A DNA stretch of 64,000 nt, taken from NCBI GenBank assembly GCA_024235615.1, contig JACKMB010000001.1, forward strand, positions 1,054,001 to 1,118,000. Direction: 5' to 3'. The notes beneath the pieces were generated by a model. It was not told the DNA's origin. It did no database searches and saw only the letters and a list, made by a program, of their open reading frames with translations. How positions within the stretch are numbered: position 1 is the stretch's first letter; each line of letters opens with the position of its first letter. Below are positions 18,158 to 26,303 of this stretch, in pieces. This stretch comes from Thauera sp. Its GTDB lineage: Bacteria > Pseudomonadota > Gammaproteobacteria > Burkholderiales > Rhodocyclaceae. Position numbers and translations under genes: made by a program.

Positions 18158-19567
18158 TCACTTCAGCACGACCGGCACGCCGGGCTGTGCCGCCTCCACC
18201 CCGCTCCAGCCCAGTTCGCGCTCGACCGCCTCGACGAAGGCGGCCGAGGCGGCAGATTCGCCGTGGACCACGAAGGTCCGCCGCGGCGGCTCGCCGAAGC
18301 CGCGCAGCCAGTCGAGCAGCGCGGGCTGGTCGGCGTGGGCGGACAGTCCGCCGATGGTGTGGATGCGCGCGCGCACCGGGATGCGCTCGCCGAACAGCGT
18401 GACCTGGCGCGCGCCGTCGACCAGCCTGCGGCCGAGCGTGCCGGCGGCCTGGAAGCCCGCGATCACCACCGCGCACTCGCGCCGGCCGAGGTTGTAGCGC
18501 AGGTGGTGCTTGATCCGGCCGGCATCGCACATGCCGCTCGCCGAGATCACGACCAGGCCGCCCTTCACCGCATTGAGCGCCATCGACTCCTCCACGTCCT
18601 GGACGAAGCGGACGCGGAAGCGCGCGGGGTTGGCCTCGACCCAGGCATAGAGCGCACGCGTCTCGTCGTCCCAGAGGTCCGCATGGCGAACGGTGAGCGC
18701 GGTGACCGCGGAGGCCATCGGCGAGTCGACCACGACGTCGAGGCGGCCGATTCGCCCGCCGCGCACGAGGTCGGCGAGCACGAAGAGCACCTCCTGGGTG
18801 CGCCCCACGGCGAAGGCGGGAATGATGACGTTGCCGCCATCCACTTCCAGCGTGCGCCGCAGCGCCAGGGCGAGCTCGTCGCAGGTCGCCGCGAAGGAGC
18901 GATGGGCGCGGTTGCCGTAGGTGGACTCGACGCACAGGTAGTCGGCGCGCGCGATCCTCACCGGATCCCGCAGCACGGGCCGCATCGGCTGGCCGATGTC
19001 CCCCGAGGCCACCAGCCGGCGGGTGTGGCCGCGCTCGCCGACTTCGATCTCGATGATCGCCGAGCCGAGGATGTGTCCGGCGTCGCGAAAGCGGCAGCGC
19101 ACGCCCGCGCCCGGTTCGATCCACTCGTCGTAGTCGGCGGCTGCGAGGCGGCCGAGGCTGGTGCGCGCCTGCTCCACGGTGTAGAGCGGCGCCACCTCCG
19201 CCCTGCGCGCGGCCTTGCGCGAGCGCGTGTCGCGCAGCGCCCACTCGGCTTCCTTTTCCTGGATGTGCGCGGAGTCCATCAGCATCACGCCGAGCAGGTC
19301 GACGGTGGCCGTGGTCGCGAAGATCCGCCCGCGGTAGCCCAGCGCCACCAGGCGCGGCAGCAGTCCGGAGTGGTCGAGGTGGGCGTGGGTCACCAACACG
19401 AAATCGATGCCGCGCAACTCGAAGTCGAGCGCGCTGCGGTTCTTGCGATCGGCCTCGCGCCCGCCCTGGAAGAGGCCGCAATCCACCAGGAATGTGCCGT
19501 GCTCGTGATCGACGCGCAGGCAGGAGCCGGTGACCTCGCCGGCGGCACCGAGGAAGGTGAGCTTCAT
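18158..19567 (-). CDS. MBL-fold beta-CASP RNA metallo-exo/endonuclease
   Basis: A 469-residue metallo-beta-lactamase-fold nuclease with beta-CASP insert. Seen: THAHLDHSGLLP metal motif near residue 60, DAGHILGSA, DIGQP, ESTYGNR at the start of the beta-CASP domain, ISASGMCDAGRI, and IGGLSAHADQ near the end. Family members (YsbL/CPSF-like) cleave RNA. It opens MKLTFLGAAGEVTGS, the standard start. It is convergent with the Dnr-like gene and divergent from uspA across 134 bp. It could share the divergent FNR-controlled region with uspA, but that is unproven. Confidence 0.9.
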   Translation of the reverse strand: MKLTFLGAAGEVTGSCLRVDHEHGTFLVDCGLFQGGREADRKNRSALDFELRGIDFVLVTHAHLDHSGLLPRLVALGYRGRIFATTATVDLLGVMLMDSAHIQEKEAEWALRDTRSRKAARRAEVAPLYTVEQARTSLGRLAAADYDEWIEPGAGVRCRFRDAGHILGSAIIEIEVGERGHTRRLVASGDIGQPMRPVLRDPVRIARADYLCVESTYGNRAHRSFAATCDELALALRRTLEVDGGNVIIPAFAVGRTQEVLFVLADLVRGGRIGRLDVVVDSPMASAVTALTVRHADLWDDETRALYAWVEANPARFRVRFVQDVEESMALNAVKGGLVVISASGMCDAGRIKHHLRYNLGRRECAVVIAGFQAAGTLGRRLVDGARQVTLFGERIPVRARIHTIGGLSAHADQPALLDWLRGFGEPPRRTFVVHGESAASAAFVEAVERELGWSGVEAAQPGVPVVLK

Positions 19568-19626
19568 CACTGGCCTCGCGGATTCTTCAGGGATTTCCAC
19601 TGTGCCTGTCGCGATCGCGCGGCTGC

Positions 19627-19670
19627 TTGATCACGATCAATCGTGGCGCCCCCTCTCCGCCCGCTATAAT
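19627..19670 (+). promoter_or_regulatory. FNR box and promoter of uspA
   Basis: TTGATCACGATCAA (19627-19640) is a perfect FNR consensus. TATAAT follows at 19665-19670, putting the box centre about 41-43 bp upstream of the expected start near 19676: a class II FNR-activated promoter. No -35 hexamer is needed or seen. Confidence 0.88.
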
Positions 19671-19701
19671 CGAAGCACACACACCACAGGGAGCGTACTT
19701 C

Positions 19702-20145
19702 ATGTTCAAGCACATCCTGGTACCGACCGACGGCTCGGCACTCTCGGACAGCACGGTCGCCCGTGCCGTCTCCTTCGCCAAGGAGAGCGGCGCGCGCATC
19801 ACCTTCTTCTACTCGCAGCCCGACTTCCCGATGCCGATCTACGGCGAGGGCGCCCTGATCGACCCGACCACACCCGAGCAGTTCGCCAAATCGGCGGCGT
19901 CCGAGGCCGAGGCGATCCTGGGCAAGGCGCGCAGCGCCGCCGAAGCGGCCGGCGTGGCCTGCGATAGCGACACCGCGGTGAACGAGGTGCCCTACGAGGC
20001 GATCATCGATGCCGCCGATCGCCACGGCTGCGACCTGATCTTCATGGCCTCCCACGGCCGCCGCGGCATCGCCGGCCTGCTGCTCGGCTCCGAGACGCAG
20101 AAGGTGCTGACCCACAGCAAGACGCCGGTGCTGGTCTATCGCTGA
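19702..20145 (+). CDS. Universal stress protein UspA family
   Basis: A single-domain Usp of 147 residues. It begins MFKHILVPTDGSALSDST and ends with the ATP-binding signature SHGRRGIAGLLLGSETQKVL (G-x2-G-x6-GS/T form), so it probably binds ATP. It is a soluble cytoplasmic protein. The perfect FNR box and well-placed TATAAT upstream predict anaerobic induction, as known for several Usp genes of denitrifiers and pseudomonads that aid anoxic survival. It ends in its own hairpin terminator, so it is monocistronic. Confidence 0.93.
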   Translation: MFKHILVPTDGSALSDSTVARAVSFAKESGARITFFYSQPDFPMPIYGEGALIDPTTPEQFAKSAASEAEAILGKARSAAEAAGVACDSDTAVNEVPYEAIIDAADRHGCDLIFMASHGRRGIAGLLLGSETQKVLTHSKTPVLVYR

Positions 20146-20183
20146 AACCGGTCGCAGCCCGGCAAGGGCGGCTTCAAGTACAA

Positions 20184-20207
20184 ACGGCCCGCTTGCGGGC
20201 CGTCTTT
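20184..20207 (+). terminator. Terminator of uspA
   Basis: Stem ACGGCCCGC/GCGGGCCGT with a two-base loop, then CTTTC, 39 bp after the uspA stop. It lies in the convergent gap and may also stop transcription from the cco operon side. Confidence 0.8.
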
Positions 20208-20244
20208 CATCCGTCGTGCGGATCGCTCGTCGGCGGGTTGCCGG

Positions 20245-20391
20245 TCAGCGCGTCGTGCGGGCCTTCTGCTCGTCCTCCGCCATGTGGCGGCGGGCGAAGC
20301 GGTACAGGTAGGCGCCCATCACCAGAATGAAGACGATGGTGAACAGGCTCAGCAGACCGATATCGCTCGTGAACAACAACTCCCAGGCCAT
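20245..20391 (-). CDS. Small DUF3149-type membrane protein
   Basis: A 48-residue protein opening MAWELLFTSDIGLLSLFTI, one membrane helix (about residues 12-31) followed by a basic, charged tail YRFARRHMAEDEQKARTTR. The opening matches the DUF3149 family of tiny single-helix proteins as I know it. It lies 24 bp after ccoH in the same direction, with AGGGAGAAGC before its start, so it is the last gene of the cbb3 oxidase operon. A role as small accessory subunit or stability factor of the oxidase is possible but unproven. Confidence 0.78.
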   Translation of the reverse strand: MAWELLFTSDIGLLSLFTIVFILVMGAYLYRFARRHMAEDEQKARTTR

Positions 20392-20415
20392 GGTGCTTCT
20401 CCCTTTGCAAGAAAA

Positions 20416-20925
20416 TCAGACATTCGGATCGATCCGGATCTCCATCTCTGCAGGGAGGTAAGCGGACCCGTCCATTCTCCAGCTTCGGGCCTCATCTTCT
20501 ATGACGAACAACCAGCGGCCGGTGCTCAGCGGAGCGAGCGCGGCCTCATATACACCCGAGCGCCCTTCGACGACGAGCTCCTGATCCAGGCCGCCGCGCG
20601 TCGGGTGGGCGACGGTGAGGCGGATGCTCGACGGCAGGCTGCCCGGCTCGGTGGCGGTCAGCTCCACGTGGATCGCCTCGCTGCGGATGCTCAGCGCGGC
20701 GCGTAGGCCGAGCTCGCGGGCGTGCTCGACGCGGCCGATCGTCTGCACGATCGCACGGCCTTCCTTGTAGTAGTCGTCGACCACCATGCCGTCGAAGGTC
20801 TTCGCGGCGATCACCAGGGTCGCGATGCCGGCGACCACGGCGGTCGCCGGCAGCGCGATCAGGAACCAGGGCCAGCCCTGGCGGTACCAGGGCTCGACCG
20901 GGGCTTCGGGTTTCTTGCTTCGCAT
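20416..20925 (-). CDS. ccoH: CcoH/FixH-like cbb3 oxidase assembly protein
   Basis: A 169-residue protein anchored by one N-terminal helix (about residues 18-40, WPWFLIALPATAVVAGIATL), with a periplasmic FixH domain containing MVVDDYYKEGRAI, a family hallmark. FixH/CcoH helps assemble and stabilise cbb3-type cytochrome oxidase. It follows ccoG with a one-base gap, so translation is coupled. Length and topology are normal for betaproteobacterial members. Confidence 0.9.
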   Translation of the reverse strand: MRSKKPEAPVEPWYRQGWPWFLIALPATAVVAGIATLVIAAKTFDGMVVDDYYKEGRAIVQTIGRVEHARELGLRAALSIRSEAIHVELTATEPGSLPSSIRLTVAHPTRGGLDQELVVEGRSGVYEAALAPLSTGRWLFVIEDEARSWRMDGSAYLPAEMEIRIDPNV

Positions 20926-20926
20926 G

Positions 20927-22360
20927 TCAGCGCGGCACCAGGAAAGTGGTCTCTTCCTTGAGCGTCAAGGAGGGGTCGTCTTCCGCGGCAATGTCGAAGA
21001 AGATCGTGTTGGCACCCGGCTTGCCCTCGTCGTAGGGCACGTGCACCTGCACGGTAACCGACTGCGCCGCGGCCGGTGCCACCTCGACTCGCTGCGGTCC
21101 CTGGATGCGGATGCCGTTCAGCCCCGACACGCCGATGTTGAACGTGCGCGCGGACTCGGTCATGTTCATGACCTGGAGCTGGTAGACGTTCTCGATCAGT
21201 CCGCCCTCGATCTCCTGTCCGAGCGAGGAGCGGTCGCGCAGGACGTCGACCCGCAGCGGCTCGCGCGCAGCCAGCCCCCACACAAACGCAATGCTGATGA
21301 GGGCGAGGACGGTGCCGTAGATCAGCGTGCGCGGACGGAACACATGCGCGAGGATCTCCTTCGAGCCCCAGTTCCGCTTCATCGCGTTCTCGGTCGAGTA
21401 ACGGATGAGGCCGCGCGGGTAGTTCATCTTGTCCATGACCTGGTCGCAGGCGTCGATGCAGGCGGCGCAGCCGATGCACTCGTACTGCAGGCCGTCGCGG
21501 ATGTCGATGCCGGTCGGGCACACCTGGACGCAGATGCCGCAGTCGATGCAGTCGCCCTTGGACACGGAGCGCGGATCGACGCCCTTCTTGCGCGTGCCGC
21601 GCGGCTCGCCGCGGGCCTCGTCGTAGGTGATGACCAGGGTGTCGGGATCGAACATCACCGCCTGGAAGCGGGCGTACGGGCACATGTACTTGCACACCTG
21701 CTCGCGCAGCACGCCGGCGAACAGGTAGGTGAAGCCGCCGTAGAAGAGGATCCAGAAGGTCTCCCAGGGCCCGAAGGTGAGGCCGTTGAAGGAGGCGAGG
21801 AGCTCGTCGAGCGGCGAGAAGTAGGCGACGAAGGTGAAGCCGGTCCACAGCGCGACGATGCCCCACACGAGGAACTTGGCGCCGCGGCGCATGGCCTTGC
21901 CGGCGCTCATCGGCGCGCGGTCGAGCTTCTGGCGACGGGTATGGTCGCCCTCGATCTTCTCCTCGATCCACATGAAGATCTCGGTGTAGACCGTCTGCGG
22001 ACAGGCGTAGCCGCACCACAGGCGGCCGGCGATCGCGGTGAAGAAGAACAGCGCGTAGGCGGAGATGATCAGCAGGATCGCGAGGAAGAACACGTCCTGC
22101 GGCCAGAACACCCAGCCGAAGATGTAGAACTTGCGTTCGGTGAGGTGGAGCAGCACCGCCTGGCGGTCGTTCCAGCTCAGCCAGGGCAGACCGTAGAAGA
22201 CGATCTGGGTGATCCACACCAGCGCCCATCGCCAGTTGGCGAACAGCCCGGTCACGGAGCGGACGTAGAGCTTCTTGCGGGAGGCGTAGAGGGTGTCCTG
22301 GGAGGACTCGGGGTTGGACGTCTTGGCCGCCTTCTGCGGCTCGGGGGATGCGCTGTTCAT
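20927..22360 (-). CDS. ccoG: CcoG (FixG/RdxA) cbb3 oxidase maturation ferredoxin
   Basis: A 477-residue membrane-bound polyferredoxin. About five hydrophobic segments occur in the first half, then two cysteine clusters in CIDCGICVQVCPTGIDI and CIGCAACIDACDQVMD that bind 4Fe-4S centres, and a C-terminal IgG-like domain after ESARTFNIGV. CcoG acts as a cupric reductase supplying Cu(I) for the cbb3 CuB centre (known for the family). It lies 103 bp after ccoP and just before ccoH in the cco operon. Confidence 0.95.
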   Translation of the reverse strand: MNSASPEPQKAAKTSNPESSQDTLYASRKKLYVRSVTGLFANWRWALVWITQIVFYGLPWLSWNDRQAVLLHLTERKFYIFGWVFWPQDVFFLAILLIISAYALFFFTAIAGRLWCGYACPQTVYTEIFMWIEEKIEGDHTRRQKLDRAPMSAGKAMRRGAKFLVWGIVALWTGFTFVAYFSPLDELLASFNGLTFGPWETFWILFYGGFTYLFAGVLREQVCKYMCPYARFQAVMFDPDTLVITYDEARGEPRGTRKKGVDPRSVSKGDCIDCGICVQVCPTGIDIRDGLQYECIGCAACIDACDQVMDKMNYPRGLIRYSTENAMKRNWGSKEILAHVFRPRTLIYGTVLALISIAFVWGLAAREPLRVDVLRDRSSLGQEIEGGLIENVYQLQVMNMTESARTFNIGVSGLNGIRIQGPQRVEVAPAAAQSVTVQVHVPYDEGKPGANTIFFDIAAEDDPSLTLKEETTFLVPR

Positions 22361-22463
22361 GGCCTTGGTACCGATGAATTCTTGTTCTTGTTGTTATCGA
22401 GAACCCCGGGAGGGCCCCTCCTCCCGGGGATGCGATGCTTGCTGCAGGTACTGCGGGTGACGC

Positions 22464-23354
22464 TTACTTCTTGCTCAGGCTCAGCACGTAGGCGGCGAGC
22501 AGATGCACCTTGTCCTCGCCGAGGAAGGCACCGAAGGCCGGCATCTGGTTATTGCGCCCGAGGGTGATGGTCTCGGTGATCACCGCCTCGGACGAGCCGT
22601 ACAGCCAGCGGTTGTCGGTCAGGTTGGGCGCGCCGAGCATCGGGTTGCCCTTGGCGTCCGCGCCGTGGCAGGCCACGCAGTTGGCCTCGAAGGCTTCCTT
22701 GCCGCGCTGCGCACGCACCGAGTCGTGCGCGAGGCCGTTCATCGAACGCACGTAGTTGGCGACGTCCTTGACGCCATCGGCGCCGAGCGCGGGACCGAAC
22801 GGAGGCATCACGCCGTTACGGCCGTTGGTGATGGTCTCCTTGATGTTCTCCGGCGCCCCACCCCACAGCCACTCGCTGTCGGTCAGGTTGGGGAAGCTCT
22901 TCGCGCCCTGCGCCGCAGCGCCGTGGCACTGCTGGCAGTAGGTCAGGAACAGGCGCTTGCCCATCGCGTTGGCCTCGGGATCGGCGGCGACCGCCATCAC
23001 GTCCATCTCGCGATACTTGGCGAACACCGGACCGAAGCGCTCCTGCGCCGCCTGCATCTCGGCGTCGTACTGCGCCCACTGGCCGCGGCTCTGGTTGCTG
23101 TTGCCGAAGCCCGGATAGATCGCCAGATAGACCACCGCGAACACGATGGTGATCCAGAACAGGTACATCCACCAGCGCGGCAGCGGGTTGCTGTACTCGG
23201 CGAGCGTCTCGTCCCACACGTGCCCGTGCAGTCCGACCTCCCCTTTCTCGCGCTTGGTCATGTTCGACACGAGCACGAACACACAGAACAGGATGGAGAG
23301 GGTCACGAGGACCATCACATACATGTTCCAGAAACCGCTGATGAAGTCAGCCAT
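22464..23354 (-). CDS. ccoP: cbb3 oxidase diheme cytochrome c subunit III
   Basis: A 296-residue subunit that passes electrons to CcoO. An N-terminal membrane helix precedes a second near residues 60-80 (WMYLFWITIVFAVVYLAI). Two heme c sites follow: CQQCHG near residue 138 and CVACHG near residue 222, each with downstream methionine ligands (for example GVMPPFG, NQMPAFG). It overlaps the end of ccoQ by eight bases. Complete with no missing motif. Confidence 0.97.
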   Translation of the reverse strand: MADFISGFWNMYVMVLVTLSILFCVFVLVSNMTKREKGEVGLHGHVWDETLAEYSNPLPRWWMYLFWITIVFAVVYLAIYPGFGNSNQSRGQWAQYDAEMQAAQERFGPVFAKYREMDVMAVAADPEANAMGKRLFLTYCQQCHGAAAQGAKSFPNLTDSEWLWGGAPENIKETITNGRNGVMPPFGPALGADGVKDVANYVRSMNGLAHDSVRAQRGKEAFEANCVACHGADAKGNPMLGAPNLTDNRWLYGSSEAVITETITLGRNNQMPAFGAFLGEDKVHLLAAYVLSLSKK

Positions 23355-23535
23355 TTGTTTTTCCCTCTTGGTCTTGCCGGCCGCGCGGGGCCGGCAGGTC
23401 GTCGTCGCTCAGGGGCAGACGCGCCGCCTCGTCGAACCCGGCCTTGGCGTGCTTGCTGTATGCCCAGGCGCAGATGCCCAGGAAGCACAGCAGCCCCAGC
23501 ACGGTGATCAGGCTACGGAAATCGTTGATATCCAC
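23347..23535 (-). CDS. ccoQ: cbb3 oxidase subunit CcoQ (subunit IV)
   Basis: A 62-residue protein with one membrane helix (about residues 9-27, SLITVLGLLCFLGICAWAY) and a short charged tail containing the FDEAARLPL stretch typical of CcoQ. It stabilises the CcoP-CcoNO interaction. It lies between ccoO and ccoP, 15 bp after ccoO, and overlaps ccoP. Confidence 0.92.
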   Translation of the reverse strand: MDINDFRSLITVLGLLCFLGICAWAYSKHAKAGFDEAARLPLSDDDLPAPRGRQDQEGKTNG

Positions 23536-23550
23536 GGCGCGTTTGCTTCC

Positions 23551-24186
23551 TTATCTGAAGTGCGAAATCGCGGTGCCCAGGCCCTGCAGATAGGCCACGA
23601 CGGCATCGAGCTCGGTCTTGCCCTCGAGCGCAGCCGGCGCGGCGGCGATCTCGTCGTCGCTGTACTTGTTCAGGCCGACCTTGTTGAGCGCGCGCATGCG
23701 GTCCTGGATGTCCGCCGCCTTGACCGGGCGGTCAAGCCAGGGGAAGGCCGGCATGTTCGACTCGGGGACGACGTCGCGCGGGTTCAGCAGATGCACCCGC
23801 TGCCACTCGTCGGAGTAGCGGCCACCGACGCGGGCGAGGTCCGGACCGGTACGCTTCGATCCCCACAGGAAGGGGTGGTCGTACACCGACTCGCCCGCCA
23901 CCGAGTAGTGGCCATAGCGCTCGGTCTCGGCACGGAACGGACGGATCATCTGCGAGTGGCAGTTGTTGCAGCCTTCGCGGATGTAGATGTCGCGCCCCAC
24001 CAGGCGAACCGCATCGTACGGCTTGACGTCGAGCGCGTTGCCCTTCTGGTCGATCGGCGAGGTGGTCGAGTGCTGGAAGAACAGCGGCACGATCTCCACC
24101 AGACCCCCCACGCTGACGGTCATCAGCGTGAGCACGATCATGAGGAATACGTTGCGTTCGATCTTTTCGTGTTTCGATTGAGCCAT
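23551..24186 (-). CDS. ccoO: cbb3 oxidase monoheme cytochrome c subunit II
   Basis: A 211-residue membrane-anchored cytochrome. The N-terminal helix lies near residues 10-30, and one heme c site, [13 protein letters not shown] near residue 75, has a distal methionine in [10 protein letters not shown]. The stretch around [12 protein letters not shown] is diagnostic of CcoO. It starts 15 bp after the ccoN stop, in normal operon order. Confidence 0.97.
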   Translation of the reverse strand: MAQSKHEKIERNVFLMIVLTLMTVSVGGLVEIVPLFFQHSTTSPIDQKGNALDVKPYDAVRLVGRDIYIREGCNNCHSQMIRPFRAETERYGHYSVAGESVYDHPFLWGSKRTGPDLARVGGRYSDEWQRVHLLNPRDVVPESNMPAFPWLDRPVKAADIQDRMRALNKVGLNKYSDDEIAAAPAALEGKTELDAVVAYLQGLGTAISHFR

Positions 24187-24201
24187 GTTGTTGTTCTCCG
24201 A

Positions 24202-25632
24202 TCAGGCGTGGGCAGCCGCGGGCGACAGCACCGGGGCGTCATAGGCCTTCTGGCCGGCGATCGTCTTCACCATGTTGTAGAACATGATCAGCATGCCGCT
24301 GAGGAACATCGCGCCGCCGATGAAGCGGATCGTCCAGAACGGATAGCTGGCCTTGACCGATTCGACGAAGGAGTAGGTGAGCGTGCCGTCCGGGTTGGTG
24401 GCGCGCCACATCAGGCCCTGCATCACGCCCGAGATCCACATCGAGGCGATGTAGAGCACGATGCCGATGGTGGCGATCCAGAAGTGGGCGTTGATCAGCT
24501 TGACGCTGTACATCTCGCTCTTGCCGTAGAGGCGCGGCAGCAGGAAGTACACCGAGCCGATGGAGATCATCGCCACCCAGCCGAGCGCGCCCGAGTGCAC
24601 GTGGCCGACCGTCCAGTCGGTGTAGTGCGACAGAGCGTTGACCGTCTTGATCGACATCATCGGGCCTTCGAAGGTCGACATGCCGTAGAAGGACAGCGAG
24701 GTGATGAGGAACTTCAGGATCGGGTCGGTGCGCAGCTTGTGCCAGGCGCCCGACAGGGTCAGCACGCCGTTGATCATGCCACCCCAGGACGGCGCCAGCA
24801 GGATCAGCGAGAACACCATGCCCACCGATTGGGTCCAGTCGGGCAGCGCGGTGTAGTGCAGGTGGTGCGGGCCCGCCCACATGTAGGTGAAGATCAGCGC
24901 CCAGAAGTGCACCACCGACAGGCGGTAGGAGTAGACCGGACGGTCGGCCTGCTTGGGCACGAAGTAGTACATCATGCCGAGGAAGCCCGCGGTCAGGAAG
25001 AAGCCGACCGCGTTGTGGCCGTACCACCACTGGATCATCGCGTCCTGCACGCCGGCGTAGGCCGAATACGACTTCATGCTGGTGAGCGAGACCGGGATCG
25101 CGGCGCTATTGACGATGTGCAGCAGCGCGACGGTGAGGATGAAGGCGCCGAAGAACCAGTTCGCGACGTAGATGTGCGAGACCTTGCGCTTGGCGATGGT
25201 GCCGAAGAACACGACGGCGTAGGACACCCAGACGATCGCGATCAGGATGTCGATCGGCCACTCGAGTTCGGCGTATTCCTTGGAGGAGGTGAAGCCCAGC
25301 GGCAGGGTGATCGCGGCGAGCACGATGACCAGTTGCCATCCCCAGAAGGTGAACGCGGCCAGTCCGGGCGCGAACAGTCTGGTGTGACAGGTGCGCTGGA
25401 CGACGTAGTACGACGTCGCGAACAGCGCCGAGCCACCGAACGCGAAGATGACCGCGTTGGTGTGCAGCGGACGAAGCCTGCCGAAATGCAGGAACTCGTG
25501 CACGTTCAGTTCGGGCCACACGAGCTGTGCTGCGGCGATCACGCCGACCAGCATGCCCACGATGCCCCACACCACCGTCATGATGGCGAACTGGCGCACG
25601 ACTTTATAGTTATAAGTCGCTTGCGATTGCAT
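24202..25632 (-). CDS. ccoN: cbb3-type cytochrome c oxidase catalytic subunit I
   Basis: Heme-copper oxidase catalytic subunit that reduces oxygen with high affinity and pumps protons. It has 476 residues and about twelve helices. Histidine-bearing segments are seen in [53 protein letters not shown] and [14 protein letters not shown], holding hemes b, b3 and CuB. The start is [10 protein letters not shown] with an excellent GAGGTGATC ribosome site. An FNR box and matching -10 lie 80-120 bp upstream, predicting induction at low oxygen. Confidence 0.98.
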   Translation of the reverse strand: MQSQATYNYKVVRQFAIMTVVWGIVGMLVGVIAAAQLVWPELNVHEFLHFGRLRPLHTNAVIFAFGGSALFATSYYVVQRTCHTRLFAPGLAAFTFWGWQLVIVLAAITLPLGFTSSKEYAELEWPIDILIAIVWVSYAVVFFGTIAKRKVSHIYVANWFFGAFILTVALLHIVNSAAIPVSLTSMKSYSAYAGVQDAMIQWWYGHNAVGFFLTAGFLGMMYYFVPKQADRPVYSYRLSVVHFWALIFTYMWAGPHHLHYTALPDWTQSVGMVFSLILLAPSWGGMINGVLTLSGAWHKLRTDPILKFLITSLSFYGMSTFEGPMMSIKTVNALSHYTDWTVGHVHSGALGWVAMISIGSVYFLLPRLYGKSEMYSVKLINAHFWIATIGIVLYIASMWISGVMQGLMWRATNPDGTLTYSFVESVKASYPFWTIRFIGGAMFLSGMLIMFYNMVKTIAGQKAYDAPVLSPAAAHA

Positions 25633-25709
25633 CTGGATCACCTCTTTGTTTTTGAAAACCCCTGCTTGCGTCGGGCCGCACCAGACCAGCGCGGCGACCC
25701 ACCCGGGCG

Positions 25710-25750
25710 AGAATACGCCACGACCACATACGCAATTTGACACAAGTCAA
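25710..25750 (-). promoter_or_regulatory. FNR-controlled promoter of ccoNOQP
   Basis: TTGACACAAGTCAA (25737-25750) is a symmetric FNR/ANR box. On the minus strand TATTCT follows at 25715-25710, which puts the box centre at about -40.5, the class II activator position. The start near 25703 gives a 70-nt leader to ccoN. Confidence 0.82.
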
Positions 25751-25908
25751 TATTGTATTGCAGCAGACGGGGCCAAGGAAGGGGAAATTGGAGTTAGTCC
25801 AAAAACAAATGCAGGCGCCCGCTGCGGATACCGCGAGAAATCGTTCGGGCACGCGGGAATCCAGCATCTGCGCGGGTTCCAGCGTTTTTGGGGCACCTCG
25901 CGACAGGC

Positions 25909-25936
25909 AAAAAAAAGGGTGCGTCTTCACGCACCC
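25909..25936 (-). terminator. Strong intrinsic terminator ahead of cco promoter
   Basis: On the minus strand GGGTGCGT-GAAG-ACGCACCC followed directly by eight or more T. This is the best intrinsic terminator in the window. It lies 112 bp after the ccoS stop codon and upstream of the ccoN promoter. It could end the ccoI-ccoS transcript or a short RNA that starts at the FNR box at 26038-26051. Confidence 0.9.
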
Positions 25937-26003
25937 CCAACCCCAACAGAGAGACATAAACCACGGATCGCTCGCCATCGTCATGCTCGGCGATCGATCG
26001 CAA
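25909..26003 (-). ncRNA. Candidate FNR-dependent small RNA
   Basis: Between the FNR box at 26038-26051 and the terminator at 25909-25936 there is no convincing gene. If transcription starts about 41 bases after the box centre, an RNA of about 95 nt would end at the terminator, the size and logic of the enterobacterial FnrS RNA (analogy only, no sequence homology claimed). No good -10 hexamer is seen, which lowers confidence. The alternative is that this is only the 3' end of the ccoS transcript. Confidence 0.35.
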
Positions 26004-26037
26004 CGGCGTCATTTTCCTCTTAACCATCGGACAGACG

Positions 26038-26051
26038 TTGACGTAGGTCAA
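26038..26051. promoter_or_regulatory. FNR-type box overlapping the ccoS stop
   Basis: TTGACGTAGGTCAA, symmetric in its TTGAC/GTCAA arms, is a third exact match to the box form used at ccoN and hemN. It overlaps the last codon and stop of ccoS and lies about 410 bp upstream of the ccoN ATG, beyond a strong terminator, so its target is not obviously ccoN. Confidence 0.7.
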
Positions 26052-26302
26052 CGAATCCTCGTTTCACCCGGCCTGGCGCCCGCGGAGGGGTCTCCGACCG
26101 CCTCTTTTCCGGTCCCGTGTGGCGAACTCGGCTCCGCCTCGCCGGCCTCCCCGGGCGGCGGGTCGCGGTCGTCCATCAGCAGCCGGTAGGCGGGTCCCTC
26201 GAGGTCGTCGTACTGGCCGCTGCGCAGCGACCACCAGAACAGCACACCGATGATGAAGACCAGCACCACCGACAGCGGAATCAGCAGGTAGAGGCTTTCC
26301 AT
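26048..26302 (-). CDS. ccoS: CcoS cbb3 oxidase maturation protein
   Basis: An 84-residue protein with one N-terminal helix (MESLYLLIPLSVVLVFIIGVL, split by the membrane) and the CcoS-typical FWWSLRSGQYDDLEGPAYRLLMDD stretch. CcoS is needed for insertion of cofactors into cbb3 oxidase. The C-terminal 30 residues are Pro/Gly/Glu-rich and probably disordered. It starts one base after the ccoI stop, so the two are coupled. Confidence 0.92.
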   Translation of the reverse strand: MESLYLLIPLSVVLVFIIGVLFWWSLRSGQYDDLEGPAYRLLMDDRDPPPGEAGEAEPSSPHGTGKEAVGDPSAGARPGETRIR

Positions 26303-26303
26303 C

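Noticed and set aside
16134..19481. Long minus-strand frame of about 1115 codons over fnr, sirB2, dnr-like and the beta-CASP gene
   Set aside because: Contradicts clear genes in other frames and has repeat-like Arg/His/Ala composition typical of antisense frames in GC-rich DNA.
23146..25740. 864-codon plus-strand frame opposite ccoNOQ
   Set aside because: His/Val/Asp-rich antisense shadow of the cco genes; no ribosome site or domain.
25794..26051. 85-codon frame beginning at the FNR box, and an overlapping Trp/Cys-rich frame (MASDPWFMSLCWGWGC) as a leader peptide
   Set aside because: Neither has a good ribosome site, both read through the strong terminator without a stop before it, and the downstream gene is not an amino-acid operon. 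I kept only the small-RNA hypothesis.
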